Shown here: in pieces, positions 1 through 6,229 of the stretch | Position numbering within the stretch: the stretch's first letter is position 1 | How the letters are laid out: each line of letters opens with the position of its first letter | Origin: CAZGXM01 sp964529795 | Lineage (GTDB): Bacteria > Bacillota > JADQBR01 | Reading direction: 5' to 3' | NCBI GenBank assembly: GCA_964529795.1 | Contig: CAZGXM010000024.1 | Location: 1-33,494 of the forward strand | Length of the DNA stretch: 33,494 bases | The notes under the pieces: generated by a model | Databases searched by the model: none | The model's input: the letters and a program-made list of their open reading frames with translations, nothing else | Told to the model about the DNA's origin: nothing | Program-made: the position numbers and the translations under genes

Positions 1-119
1 GCAGCACCTGTCATGATTCTCACGGCTTGAGTGCCGACGGCCGGCCGCTGAAACTGACTGTGGAGCAGACCTGCGGTACGTGCCATGATGCATCAGTGGA
101 CCTGAGCAACTATCATTAA
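1..119 (+). CDS. Multihaem c-type cytochrome, C-terminal end (partial)
   Basis: Only the last ~38 codons are in the window; the first complete codon begins at base 3 and the stop is TAA at 117-119. The peptide contains a complete CGTCH haem c motif and, at the very edge, STCH, which becomes a second CxxCH if the cut-off codon is Cys. Two haem motifs within ~27 residues and a short polar tail are typical of multihaem cytochromes c, which are exported and act in extracytoplasmic electron transfer. Total haem number, signal peptide and exact family cannot be seen. A rho-independent terminator follows directly. NrfA-like or doubled-CxxCH families are alternatives. I am confident of the haem-binding character, not of the family. 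Confidence 0.75.
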   Translation, partial: STCHDSHGLSADGRPLKLTVEQTCGTCHDASVDLSNYH

Positions 120-131
120 TTAAAAAATGCG

Positions 132-172
132 GCCAGGCTTTGCCAAGTGTTGAGTAAGGCCTGGCTTTTTTT
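132..172 (+). terminator. Rho-independent terminator after cytochrome gene
   Basis: Stem GCCAGGC (132-138) pairs perfectly with GCCTGGC (159-165), extended weakly inward, and is followed by a run of seven T (166-172). It lies 12 bases past the cytochrome stop codon. Confidence 0.85.
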
Positions 173-260
173 CTCACAAGTAGAGGCCCTGCCTTTACCA
201 TTTTAGGCAGGATAACTTTGCGGCTTGGAGAATAGTAACAAGGGGAAAGGGGTGTATGGG

Positions 261-611
261 ATGCATGAACCGGGGGTTTATCTGGCTGTTGATCCGGGAC
301 GGTGTATTGGCTGCAGTAACTGCATGTTAAGTTGTTCCATAGCAAATTTTGACGGGTTCAGCTTGGAGACCAGCTATATCACAGTGAAAAGAGATGAAAA
401 GAAAGGAAAATTTGTCATTTGCCTTTCTTTCTTCTGCAAAAAGTGCGGGTGCTGCGCCGCTTCCTGTCCCAACGGGGCACTGCGCTTATGCAAAGAAAGT
501 GCACAGAATGGGAAGAAAACCGCTGTGAAAAGCTGCAGGTTGCCTGTATCGCCTGCCCCATCGCCTGTGCCCACTGGACGGTATTGCCCGGCAGCGGAGG
601 GATGGAAATAA
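261..611 (+). pseudogene. Ferredoxin-like subunit remnant (AorA-like, two 4Fe-4S motifs)
   Basis: The reading frame opens at TTG 225, but ATG 261 is preferred because AGGGG-rich sequence (241-253) sits just upstream. Residues ~15-26 hold CxxCxxCxxxC (CIGCSNCMLSC) and residues ~58-70 hold CxxCxxCxxxCP (CKKCGCCAASCP), so two [4Fe-4S] clusters are expected. This matches the small electron-transfer subunit often encoded beside tungsten aldehyde:ferredoxin oxidoreductases, as with AorA of Aromatoleum. From about base 490 the frame no longer looks like ferredoxin (a Pro/Ser/Lys-rich tail). The homology to an aldehyde oxidoreductase continues in another frame, so the reading frame runs into the wreck of the next gene. 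The ferredoxin part might still be expressed, but it is shorter than usual AorA proteins. I read it as a truncated remnant. Confidence 0.6.
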
Positions 612-839
612 AGGCCATGGAGGTCACGCCGCACCTGGCCTTTGGCGCCCAGTGTGATATAAACAATATCTCGGACATTACCCGGCCGGGAACCGTTACC
701 GGAAGGAAACAGTAAGGGGAAGGTACTGGACCACCAGTCGGTAAAAGCGGTTTTGGCTGAGTATTATGATTTCCGGGGATGGGATGGAAAAGGTGTTCCC
801 ACTCCGGAGACACTGAAGAAACTGGGTCTGGATACCTGA
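491..839 (+). pseudogene. Aldehyde:ferredoxin oxidoreductase (AOR) remnant, internally deleted and frame-shifted
   Basis: Two fragments resemble the tungstopterin AOR family, which oxidises aldehydes to acids using ferredoxin. Fragment 1 (about 491-715, frame ending TAA 713-715) contains CxxCPIxC in CIACPIACAHW, followed by a stretch ending in FGAQCDINN. This resembles the AOR region that carries the [4Fe-4S] cysteines and the 'G.N..I' segment. Fragment 2 (about 708-839, shifted frame, TGA 837-839) reads YYDFRGWDGKGVPTPETLKKLGL, the characteristic AOR C-terminus. An intact AOR has ~600 residues; here only ~115 codons remain in two frames, so the N-terminal pterin domain and most of the middle are gone. 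The family assignment is by recognised motifs only. The ferredoxin-like remnant directly upstream supports it. The product is certainly non-functional as an oxidoreductase. Confidence 0.72.
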
Positions 840-864
840 GACAAGCATTTGAGGTGACTTTGAA

Positions 865-2238
865 ATGCAGGAAATTTTGTGGGTCCTGAGCAAGACTCGA
901 AATTTGGCAGAACAAATGCAGATAGAAGTTTACCTGGTTGGCGGATTTGTCAGAGACCTTTTTCTGGGGGAACAAAGTAAGGATATTGATTTGTTGGTAA
1001 AAGGGCCCTGTTTGGAATTTGGGCAGCAGCTGGCAAGAGAAGTGGAAGGAAGCTTTGTCTCCTTGTCACCTGAACACGATATTTACCGGGTGGTGATAAA
1101 ACGTTTGGGGATTCAGATGGATATCACCCGGCCCGTCAACGGGCAGTTCGTAAAAGACCTTTTTCACCGGGATTTCACATGTAACGCCATAGCGCTGGAT
1201 GTTAAAGATTATTTAGAAGACAATACCTGGTGGGAAAAAGCCGTGGACCCTACCAGGGGACTGGAAGACTTGGCACGCAGGCAATTAAGACCCATAGGCG
1301 GGGAAAGCTTCATCAACGACCCGGTGCGTATCGTCCGCGGCCTGCGCCTGGCTTCCCGGTTTGATTTAAATTTGGATTGTCAGTACAGGCAGTTTGCCTG
1401 CCAGGCCAAAGAACGATTAAAAGATGTTGCGGGAGAACGCCTGAAGCAGGAGCTTTGGTTGCTGCTGGCCCAGCCCCGGGCAAGTCGTTATTTGCGTTTT
1501 TTGGATGAATGGCGGGTACTGGACATTATTTTCCCTGAAATTGATTTTTTGCGGCGTACGGCACAAAATTACCATCACAATGAAAATGCCTGGGCCCATT
1601 CGTTACGTACCATGGAAACGCTGGAAACGGAAGGCATCGGGTATTTACCCGAAGACATCAGGCCAAAAGCAGAAAAATACCTTGCGGAACAACTTACCGT
1701 TGCCGGTAGCCGCCGGCAGTTATTGAAAATTGTCGCCTTATTTCACGATGTGGGGAAAATTGATACCGCGGCAACACGACCGGACGGGAGAATAACTTTT
1801 TACAATCATGACCGGGCGGGAGTCAAGTATATCGAACAGTATGCTGCCAGATTGGCCCTCAGCAAGCGTGAACGGCAGAGTTGGACCAGGGTGACTGTTT
1901 TACACATGCGACCGCTGGCCTTGTTCGTCCGGGGAGATGTGTCCGATAAAGCCTGTTACCGGCTGTTTGCGGACGCGGGCGCTGACACGGGGATGTTGCT
2001 GATGCTTGCTTATGCTGATGTAAAAGCTACCCGGACTGCCAAAGGTGAGACTGTGGAAGAGGGATTTAAGGAATTTTTATTTGACCTGTGGAGGCAGTAC
2101 TTTCATTTTTATGACCTCAAGGAGGCGAAATTAATTACCGGTGCGGATTTACGGGATAAACTGGCTTTGGAACCGGGGCCGCTGGATGAATGGCTGGCAC
2201 GGTTAGACGAAATCAAAAAAGAAGAACAGAAAGATTAA
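865..2238 (+). CDS. tRNA nucleotidyltransferase / poly(A) polymerase family protein with HD domain
   Basis: The 457-residue product belongs to the class II CCA-adding enzyme/poly(A) polymerase family, which uses CTP/ATP to build or repair the tRNA 3' CCA end in the cytosol. The N-terminal nucleotidyltransferase head shows the GGFVRD motif (residues ~26-31) and the DIDLL metal-binding aspartates (~40-44). An RNA-binding region, RDFTCNAIALD and a conserved DPVRIVRGLRLASRF motif follow. Around residue 292 there is an HDVGKI segment of an HD phosphohydrolase domain. The ATG has GAGGTGA at 851-857. The gene follows the AOR remnant by 25 bases and ends tail-to-tail, overlapping by four bases, with the HD gene on the other strand. 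In some bacteria CC-adding and A-adding activities are split; sequence alone does not settle which applies here. Confidence 0.88.
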   Translation: MQEILWVLSKTRNLAEQMQIEVYLVGGFVRDLFLGEQSKDIDLLVKGPCLEFGQQLAREVEGSFVSLSPEHDIYRVVIKRLGIQMDITRPVNGQFVKDLFHRDFTCNAIALDVKDYLEDNTWWEKAVDPTRGLEDLARRQLRPIGGESFINDPVRIVRGLRLASRFDLNLDCQYRQFACQAKERLKDVAGERLKQELWLLLAQPRASRYLRFLDEWRVLDIIFPEIDFLRRTAQNYHHNENAWAHSLRTMETLETEGIGYLPEDIRPKAEKYLAEQLTVAGSRRQLLKIVALFHDVGKIDTAATRPDGRITFYNHDRAGVKYIEQYAARLALSKRERQSWTRVTVLHMRPLALFVRGDVSDKACYRLFADAGADTGMLLMLAYADVKATRTAKGETVEEGFKEFLFDLWRQYFHFYDLKEAKLITGADLRDKLALEPGPLDEWLARLDEIKKEEQKD

Positions 2239-2720
2239 TCCTGCTCTTCAGGTAAATTCAGTTCTTTTTTTACTTTTGCCAGCCGTTTCCGGTGTGCATC
2301 CTTGGTAATGGGATGGCCGTGAAGATAACAATCCACGATATCGCTGTCTTTCACTATTTCTTCTATTGCCGTGCCTTCCTCTTCTTTGCCGCTGTGATTT
2401 TTACTGGCCAAAGCAATTGTCTCTATTTCACCGTCATCAAACAGGCCGGTATTCTCCAGCCATTTTTTTAATGGTTCATAACCTGCCTCGGCGTGGTTTT
2501 CCTGGACACCGGTTACTATCCGGCCGAAATCATGGACCGCAGTGGCGATGGCAGCCAGTTCCGCATCCGCCCCTCTTTTCTCTGCCAGCAGTTGGGCGAA
2601 TTGAGGCGCACTGGCAATATGAACAATCTCCCAACTGAGTGGGTAAGCGCGGCGGTTGTCGTTGCCGGTTTCCTTAATATATTTTAGCAGTAAAGCTTGT
2701 AACTTTGACAGTCTGTTCAT
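2235..2720 (-). CDS. HD-domain metal-dependent phosphohydrolase
   Basis: The product is 161 residues. A histidine in WEIVHIASA and the VHDFGRI segment (residues ~62-68), followed by NHAEAGYEPLKKWL, KNHSG and a later DSDIVD, give the H...HD...H...D pattern of HD phosphohydrolases. These are metal enzymes acting on phosphoester or nucleotide substrates; the substrate here is unknown. ATG at 2720 is chosen over the in-frame TTG at 2723 because GGAGGTGA ends four bases before it. A TTGACA-N17-TATAGT promoter lies 25 bases upstream. The gene is monocistronic and its stop overlaps the stop of the convergent tRNA nucleotidyltransferase gene. No signal peptide or membrane segment is visible. Confidence 0.8.
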   Translation of the reverse strand: MNRLSKLQALLLKYIKETGNDNRRAYPLSWEIVHIASAPQFAQLLAEKRGADAELAAIATAVHDFGRIVTGVQENHAEAGYEPLKKWLENTGLFDDGEIETIALASKNHSGKEEEGTAIEEIVKDSDIVDCYLHGHPITKDAHRKRLAKVKKELNLPEEQD

Positions 2721-2744
2721 CAAATCACCTCCAAATCCACTTTC

Positions 2745-2773
2745 ACTATATCGCGGGAATACTTAATTGTCAA
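2745..2773 (-). promoter_or_regulatory. Sigma-A promoter of HD-domain gene
   Basis: On the minus strand, TTGACA (2773-2768) and TATAGT (2750-2745) are separated by exactly 17 bases. This is a perfect -35 and a near-perfect -10, 25 bases before the gene start. Confidence 0.75.
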
Positions 2774-2926
2774 ATTAACGGCGCTGCTTTGGAAGATAAG
2801 ACCAAACCTTCAGTCCCGAAATGCTTCCTGCGTATAAGGAAGAATAACTATACACGTTTATCTCCAGACCTGGGCTCCATGCCGGGCCGTACCTATTTTC
2901 TTTTTCGGAGAATATTCTAAGTACAT

Positions 2927-2967
2927 ACAAATGCATACACAATATGTAAACCAATATTTACATTTGT
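2927..2967. promoter_or_regulatory. Candidate upstream activator site (nested inverted repeats)
   Basis: Two inverted repeats are nested: ACAAATG (2927-2933) with CATTTGT (2961-2967), and ATGTAAA (2944-2950) with TTTACAT (2957-2963), spacer six. They lie ~215-250 bases upstream of the -24/-12 promoter, at a distance plausible for an enhancer-binding protein. The sequence is AT-rich, so chance is possible. No activator gene is in the window. Confidence 0.35.
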
Positions 2968-3175
2968 TACTTTAAAAGCAGGAATCTCAAGCAGATTAAA
3001 CGAATTCTGACTAGTAGCATTTTTTTAAAAATATTGTTTTCAATGATGCGGTATTGCAAAATTGCAGCAATAAAGGCAGGCGGTTTCTCGCTATTTGGGT
3101 ATTTGTTTTTTGAAAAGAGCGTAAAATTTGGCAATAACTTAGTTGCATCTAAATTGTTAAAAAGGCATTTACTGC

Positions 3176-3191
3176 TGGCACTAAAATTGCA
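3176..3191 (+). promoter_or_regulatory. Sigma-54 (-24/-12) promoter of hbd-etfBA operon
   Basis: TGGCAC (3176-3181), five bases, TTGCA (3187-3191). The invariant GG (3177-3178) and GC (3189-3190) are separated by exactly 10 bases, as RpoN requires, and all other consensus positions match. Transcription would start near 3201-3203, leaving a ~30-base leader with GGGGG as ribosome binding site before the hbd ATG. Such promoters need an AAA+ enhancer-binding activator, not seen here. Confidence 0.78.
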
Positions 3192-3196
3192 TTAAT

Positions 3197-3217
3197 GTTC
3201 CTTGTACCATAAGGAAC
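3197..3217 (+). promoter_or_regulatory. Hairpin at the predicted transcript 5' end
   Basis: GTTCCTT (3197-3203), a seven-base loop, AAGGAAC (3211-3217), perfect. It begins a few bases past the -12 element, so it would form at the mRNA 5' end (stabilising) or act as a DNA operator. It stops before the ribosome binding site. Confidence 0.45.
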
Positions 3218-3233
3218 AAAGGGGGTAATAAAC

Positions 3234-4085
3234 ATGGAAGTACAAAAGGTAATGGTTATCGGTGCGGGGCAAATGGGCAGCGGTATTGCTCAGGTTGCTG
3301 CACAGGCTGGTTTTGCTGTTATGCTGAATGATTTGGAACAACAGTTCCTTGACAGGGGTTTGGCTGTAATCGATAAAAATTTATCCCGGTTGGTGAAAAA
3401 AGAAAAGATCAGCGAGGAAGAAAAAAGTGAGGTTTTGAGTAGAATTGAAACCGCCACTGATTTACAGGCTGCCGCCGGTGTGGACTTAGTCATTGAAGCC
3501 GCTGTGGAGAACTTGGATGTTAAAATAAAGATATTCCAACAACTGGACGAGATTTGCAAGCCCAGTGCTGTTTTAGCGACCAATACTTCATCACTGCCGA
3601 TAACGCGTATTGCCGCCGCCACTAAAAGGCCGGAGAAGGTTATCGGCATGCATTTCATGAACCCCGTTCCGGTGATGAAACTGGTAGAGGTAATACGTGG
3701 TTTGGCTACTGCTGATGAGGTTTATGAACTGGTGAAAAAACTTAGCGAACAAATGGGTAAAGTGCCGGTGGAAGTCAAAGATTTTCCCGGTTTTGCTCTC
3801 AACAGGGTCTTGGTTCCCATGATTAATGAAGCCATCTATACGGTTTATGAGGGAGTGGCCAGCCCGGAAGCGGTAGACCAGGTGATGCAGCTTGGGGCCA
3901 ATCACCCCATGGGACCGCTGGCTTTAGCGGATCTGATTGGTCTGGATACCTGCCTGGCAATTATGGAAGTGCTTTATAAAGGTTTTGGTGATTCCAAATA
4001 CCGGCCCTGTCCGTTGCTGCGTCAATACGTTCAAAGTGGTCGTCTCGGTCGAAAAACCGGGCAAGGTTTTTATAGATATGAATAA
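3234..4085 (+). CDS. hbd: 3-hydroxybutyryl-CoA dehydrogenase
   Basis: The 283-residue cytosolic enzyme interconverts acetoacetyl-CoA and (S)-3-hydroxybutyryl-CoA with NAD(P)H, in butyrate formation or short-chain beta-oxidation. The length is typical. The N-terminal Rossmann motif GAGQMGSGIAQ is at residues ~9-19 and NDLE marks the end of the second strand. The conserved ATNTSSLPIT and the catalytic-His segment GMHFMNPVPVMKLVEVI follow (His ~139), then the C-terminal domain with FPGFALNRVLVPMINEAI and NHPMGPLALADLIGLD. GGGGGT precedes the ATG. It is the first gene after the sigma-54 promoter, and etfB, etfA, the membrane FeS oxidoreductase and thiolase follow on the same strand. Neither crotonase nor acyl-CoA dehydrogenase is in the window. 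Confidence 0.95.
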   Translation: MEVQKVMVIGAGQMGSGIAQVAAQAGFAVMLNDLEQQFLDRGLAVIDKNLSRLVKKEKISEEEKSEVLSRIETATDLQAAAGVDLVIEAAVENLDVKIKIFQQLDEICKPSAVLATNTSSLPITRIAAATKRPEKVIGMHFMNPVPVMKLVEVIRGLATADEVYELVKKLSEQMGKVPVEVKDFPGFALNRVLVPMINEAIYTVYEGVASPEAVDQVMQLGANHPMGPLALADLIGLDTCLAIMEVLYKGFGDSKYRPCPLLRQYVQSGRLGRKTGQGFYRYE

Positions 4086-4159
4086 TCTTGGAAGTGAGGT
4101 GACAAAGCTTCAACGTGGTTCCGGAAGGTGCTTGGTATCGTCTCAGCTAACCCGTTATT

Positions 4160-4189
4160 GCATTAATTAATGCATTTTTGCAAAAATGC
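4160..4189. repeat. Two overlapping perfect palindromes upstream of etfB
   Basis: GCATTAATTAATGC (4160-4173) overlaps GCATTTTTGCAAAAATGC (4172-4189); both are perfectly self-complementary. They lie in the 160-base hbd-etfB gap, 56 bases before etfB, without a T-tract terminator. A protein-binding operator controlling etfBA separately from hbd is possible; this is inference. Confidence 0.5.
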
Positions 4190-4245
4190 TCTGATGTTTG
4201 GAAAAATCTTTAAATTTTATATTAAGATAAAGGAGGTTCCAATCA

Positions 4246-4998
4246 ATGAACATCATAGTGTGTCTGAAACAAACCTTTGACACCGAAGCCAGGATTGAAT
4301 TAAAAGATGGAGAAATCGTCACCCAGGGGATCAAGTACATCATCAACCCCTACGACGAATTTGCCGTGGAAGAAGCATTGAGGATCAAGGAAGCGCAGGG
4401 TGGCGAAGTAACCGTAGTCAGCGTCGGTGAAGCGCAGGCCCGGGAAGCGTTAAGGCAGGCATTGGCCATGGGAGCAGATAAAGCCGTATTGGTAGAAAGC
4501 CCCAAAGCCGACGAGTTTGCCACCGCTAAAGTACTGGCCAAAGCCATAGAAGGGATGGAATACGACCTGATTTTGGGCGGTCATGTAGCCATAGACGACG
4601 GTTCCAGCCAGGTAGCCAGCCGGCTTGCCCAGGAACTCGACCTGCCCCAGGTAAACATAGTGACCAAATTGGAAGTAAGAGACGGCAAAGCAGAATGCAC
4701 CCGTGAAATCGAGGGCGCCAGCGAAATCGTCGAGACGCTGTTGCCCGCAGTGATCACCTGCCAGAAAGGGATAAACGAACCCCGTTATCCCAGCTTGAAA
4801 GGCATCATGCAGGCCAAGAAAAAAGAACTGAAGCAGGTCAGTCTCGAAGAATTAGGCGTAGCAGCAGAAAAGAAAGTGGAGACATTAGAAATCTTCCTGC
4901 CGCCCAAGAAAGAAGCAGGAAAAATCATCGAAGGCGAAGCCGCAGAAGCAGCCAAGGAACTGGTACGCTTACTTAAAGAAGAAGCGAAAGTCATTTAG
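4246..4998 (+). CDS. etfB: Electron transfer flavoprotein, beta subunit
   Basis: The 250-residue product pairs with EtfA to bind FAD and AMP/FAD and carries electrons from acyl-CoA dehydrogenases. The start MNIIVCLKQTFDTEARI and the conserved INPYDEFAVEEALRIKE are diagnostic for the beta subunit. VVSVGEAQAREALRQALAMGADKAVLVE, GHVAIDDGSSQVASRLAQ and the nucleotide-binding/recognition-loop region PRYPSLKGIMQAKKKE follow, then a charged C-terminal tail. AAAGGAGGTTCC precedes the ATG. EtfA is 122 bases downstream, and the next gene encodes a membrane FeS protein known to oxidise Etf, which favours a non-bifurcating, quinone-linked role. Sequence by eye cannot exclude a bifurcating Etf. Codon choice is strikingly rich in GCC/GTA/AAA/GAA and uniform with etfA. 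Confidence 0.95.
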   Translation: MNIIVCLKQTFDTEARIELKDGEIVTQGIKYIINPYDEFAVEEALRIKEAQGGEVTVVSVGEAQAREALRQALAMGADKAVLVESPKADEFATAKVLAKAIEGMEYDLILGGHVAIDDGSSQVASRLAQELDLPQVNIVTKLEVRDGKAECTREIEGASEIVETLLPAVITCQKGINEPRYPSLKGIMQAKKKELKQVSLEELGVAAEKKVETLEIFLPPKKEAGKIIEGEAAEAAKELVRLLKEEAKVI

Positions 4999-5120
4999 AA
5001 GTTCGAAGTTCGATCTTCGGTTATAACTTTGGGGTCAAAACCCAAAACAATATCAAAGTAAAGCAGATACAAAACAGAAATTGTTCAATTACCAATTCAA
5101 AGGATTTGGAGGGAGAAAAA

Positions 5121-6089
5121 ATGGCCATATGGGTAATCGCCGAACAGCGAGACGGCGAATTAAAGAAAGTAACCCTGGAAATGTTGAGTAAAGGACAGGA
5201 GCTGGCAGATGAACTGGGCGCCGAACTGGAAGCGGTACTGATCGGAGGAGATGACGTAGAAGATTTGGCAGATACCCTGGCATCCTACGGAGCTGGGAAA
5301 GTATATCTCGCCCGGGATGAAAGCTTGGCAACATACAGCAGTGAAGGGTACAGCCAGGTAATCAGCAAGCTTATCGAAGAATATGCGCCCCGGGCGGTAT
5401 TTTTCGGGCACACCGCCTTCGGAAAAGATTTGGCACCCCGCGTTGCCCAGAAAGCAGCAGCCGGCATGGTCAGCGACATCACCGCCGTAGCAGTAGAAGA
5501 TGATGAGTTTGTATTCACCCGGCCAATATATGCCGGCAAAGCCTTTACCAGGAGCAAAGTAGTATCCAGTCCCGTCATAGCCACCTTCAGGCCCAACGTC
5601 CAGGACCTGAAAGAGCCCGAAGAAAAATCAGCCGGCATAGAAGAAGTAGACGTAAACTTAAGTGAAATCCGCGCTAGAGTAAAAGAAGTGAAGCAGCTGT
5701 CAGGCGGCAGAGTGCTGTTGACCGAAGCAGACATCATCGTCAGCGGCGGCCGGGGCATGAAAGGGCCCGAGAACTTTGCCATATTGGAAGAACTGGCCGA
5801 CGTGCTGGGAGCAGCCGTAGGCGCATCCCGGGCCGCAGTGGACGCCGGCTGGCGGGAGCACCAGTACCAGGTGGGCCAGACCGGCAAGACCGTCTCACCC
5901 ACATTGTATATAGCCTGCGGCATCAGCGGCGCCATCCAGCACCTGGCAGGGATGAGCTCATCAAAGTACATTGCCGCCATTAACAAGGACGAAGAAGCCA
6001 ACATCTTCAACGTGGCGGACTATGGTATCGTCAATGACCTGTTCAAGGTTGTGCCGGTTCTGACGGAGGAATTCAAGAAGGTATTATAG
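5121..6089 (+). CDS. etfA: Electron transfer flavoprotein, alpha subunit
   Basis: The product is 322 residues from ATG 5121. The upstream in-frame TTG at 5106 is rejected because it lies within the ribosome binding site GGAGGGA (5108-5114). The N-terminal half has the alpha-type fold (AIWVIAEQRDGELKKVTLEMLSKGQELADELG). The C-terminal FAD domain shows ADIIVSGGRGMKGPENFAILEELADVLGAAVGASRAAVDAGW, the GQTGKTVSPTLYIACGISGAIQHLAGM flavin motif and AINKDEEANIFNVADYGIVNDLFKVVPVLTE. It forms the heterodimer with the preceding EtfB. No N-terminal ferredoxin extension is present. The 140-base gap to the next gene contains a strong hairpin, which may set different expression levels for Etf and its membrane partner. 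Confidence 0.95.
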   Translation: MAIWVIAEQRDGELKKVTLEMLSKGQELADELGAELEAVLIGGDDVEDLADTLASYGAGKVYLARDESLATYSSEGYSQVISKLIEEYAPRAVFFGHTAFGKDLAPRVAQKAAAGMVSDITAVAVEDDEFVFTRPIYAGKAFTRSKVVSSPVIATFRPNVQDLKEPEEKSAGIEEVDVNLSEIRARVKEVKQLSGGRVLLTEADIIVSGGRGMKGPENFAILEELADVLGAAVGASRAAVDAGWREHQYQVGQTGKTVSPTLYIACGISGAIQHLAGMSSSKYIAAINKDEEANIFNVADYGIVNDLFKVVPVLTEEFKKVL

Positions 6090-6102
6090 AATTTGGTGAT
6101 TT

Positions 6103-6127
6103 GGGTGCGGGCATTTTGCCCGTACCC
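6103..6127 (+). promoter_or_regulatory. Strong intercistronic hairpin after etfA
   Basis: GGGTGCGGGCA (6103-6113) pairs with TGCCCGTACCC (6117-6127), 11 pairs with one G-U, over a three-base loop. The T-rich stretch after it is weak and starts ~9 bases later, so this looks like an mRNA-stabilising or leaky-termination element and not a full terminator. Confidence 0.55.
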
Positions 6128-6229
6128 TTGGCTCGATTTTCAAAGTGTGAATTAAAAAAATAGCTCGGCCGGGCAAAAACAATTTCTGCTTTGGATATCG
6201 GAACTTTAATCAAAGGGGAGGAGCAGTAC

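Larger units (their letters stand above)
2724..3233. other. 510-base divergent intergenic regulatory region
   Basis: No convincing gene is present. It holds the minus-strand sigma-A promoter (2745-2773), a set of AT-rich inverted repeats (2927-2967), a sigma-54 promoter (3176-3191) and a 5' mRNA hairpin (3197-3217). An open frame at 2705-2920 has no ribosome binding site or recognisable protein character. The rest, especially 2970-3170, is AT-rich and featureless to me. Confidence 0.6.

Noticed and set aside
2705..2920. 71-codon open frame in the HD gene-hbd gap
   Set aside because: No ribosome binding site, no family resemblance, overlaps the HD gene start and its promoter.
3128..3148. Second sigma-54-like site (TTGGCA...TTGCAT) upstream of hbd
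   Set aside because: Spacing between GG and GC is 13 bases; only the element at 3176-3191 has correct spacing.
4132..4150. GG-N10-GC sequence before etfB as a sigma-54 promoter
   Set aside because: Spacing is right but the surrounding bases (TGGTAT, CAGC) do not match the consensus.
5000..5060. Short repeated GAAGTTC units and TTTGGG/CCCAAA dyad between etfB and etfA
   Set aside because: Too short and low in information to call a repeat family, terminator or regulatory site.
5285..6010. 241-codon antisense open frame inside etfA
   Set aside because: Ser/Ala-rich shadow frame without ribosome binding site or domain character.
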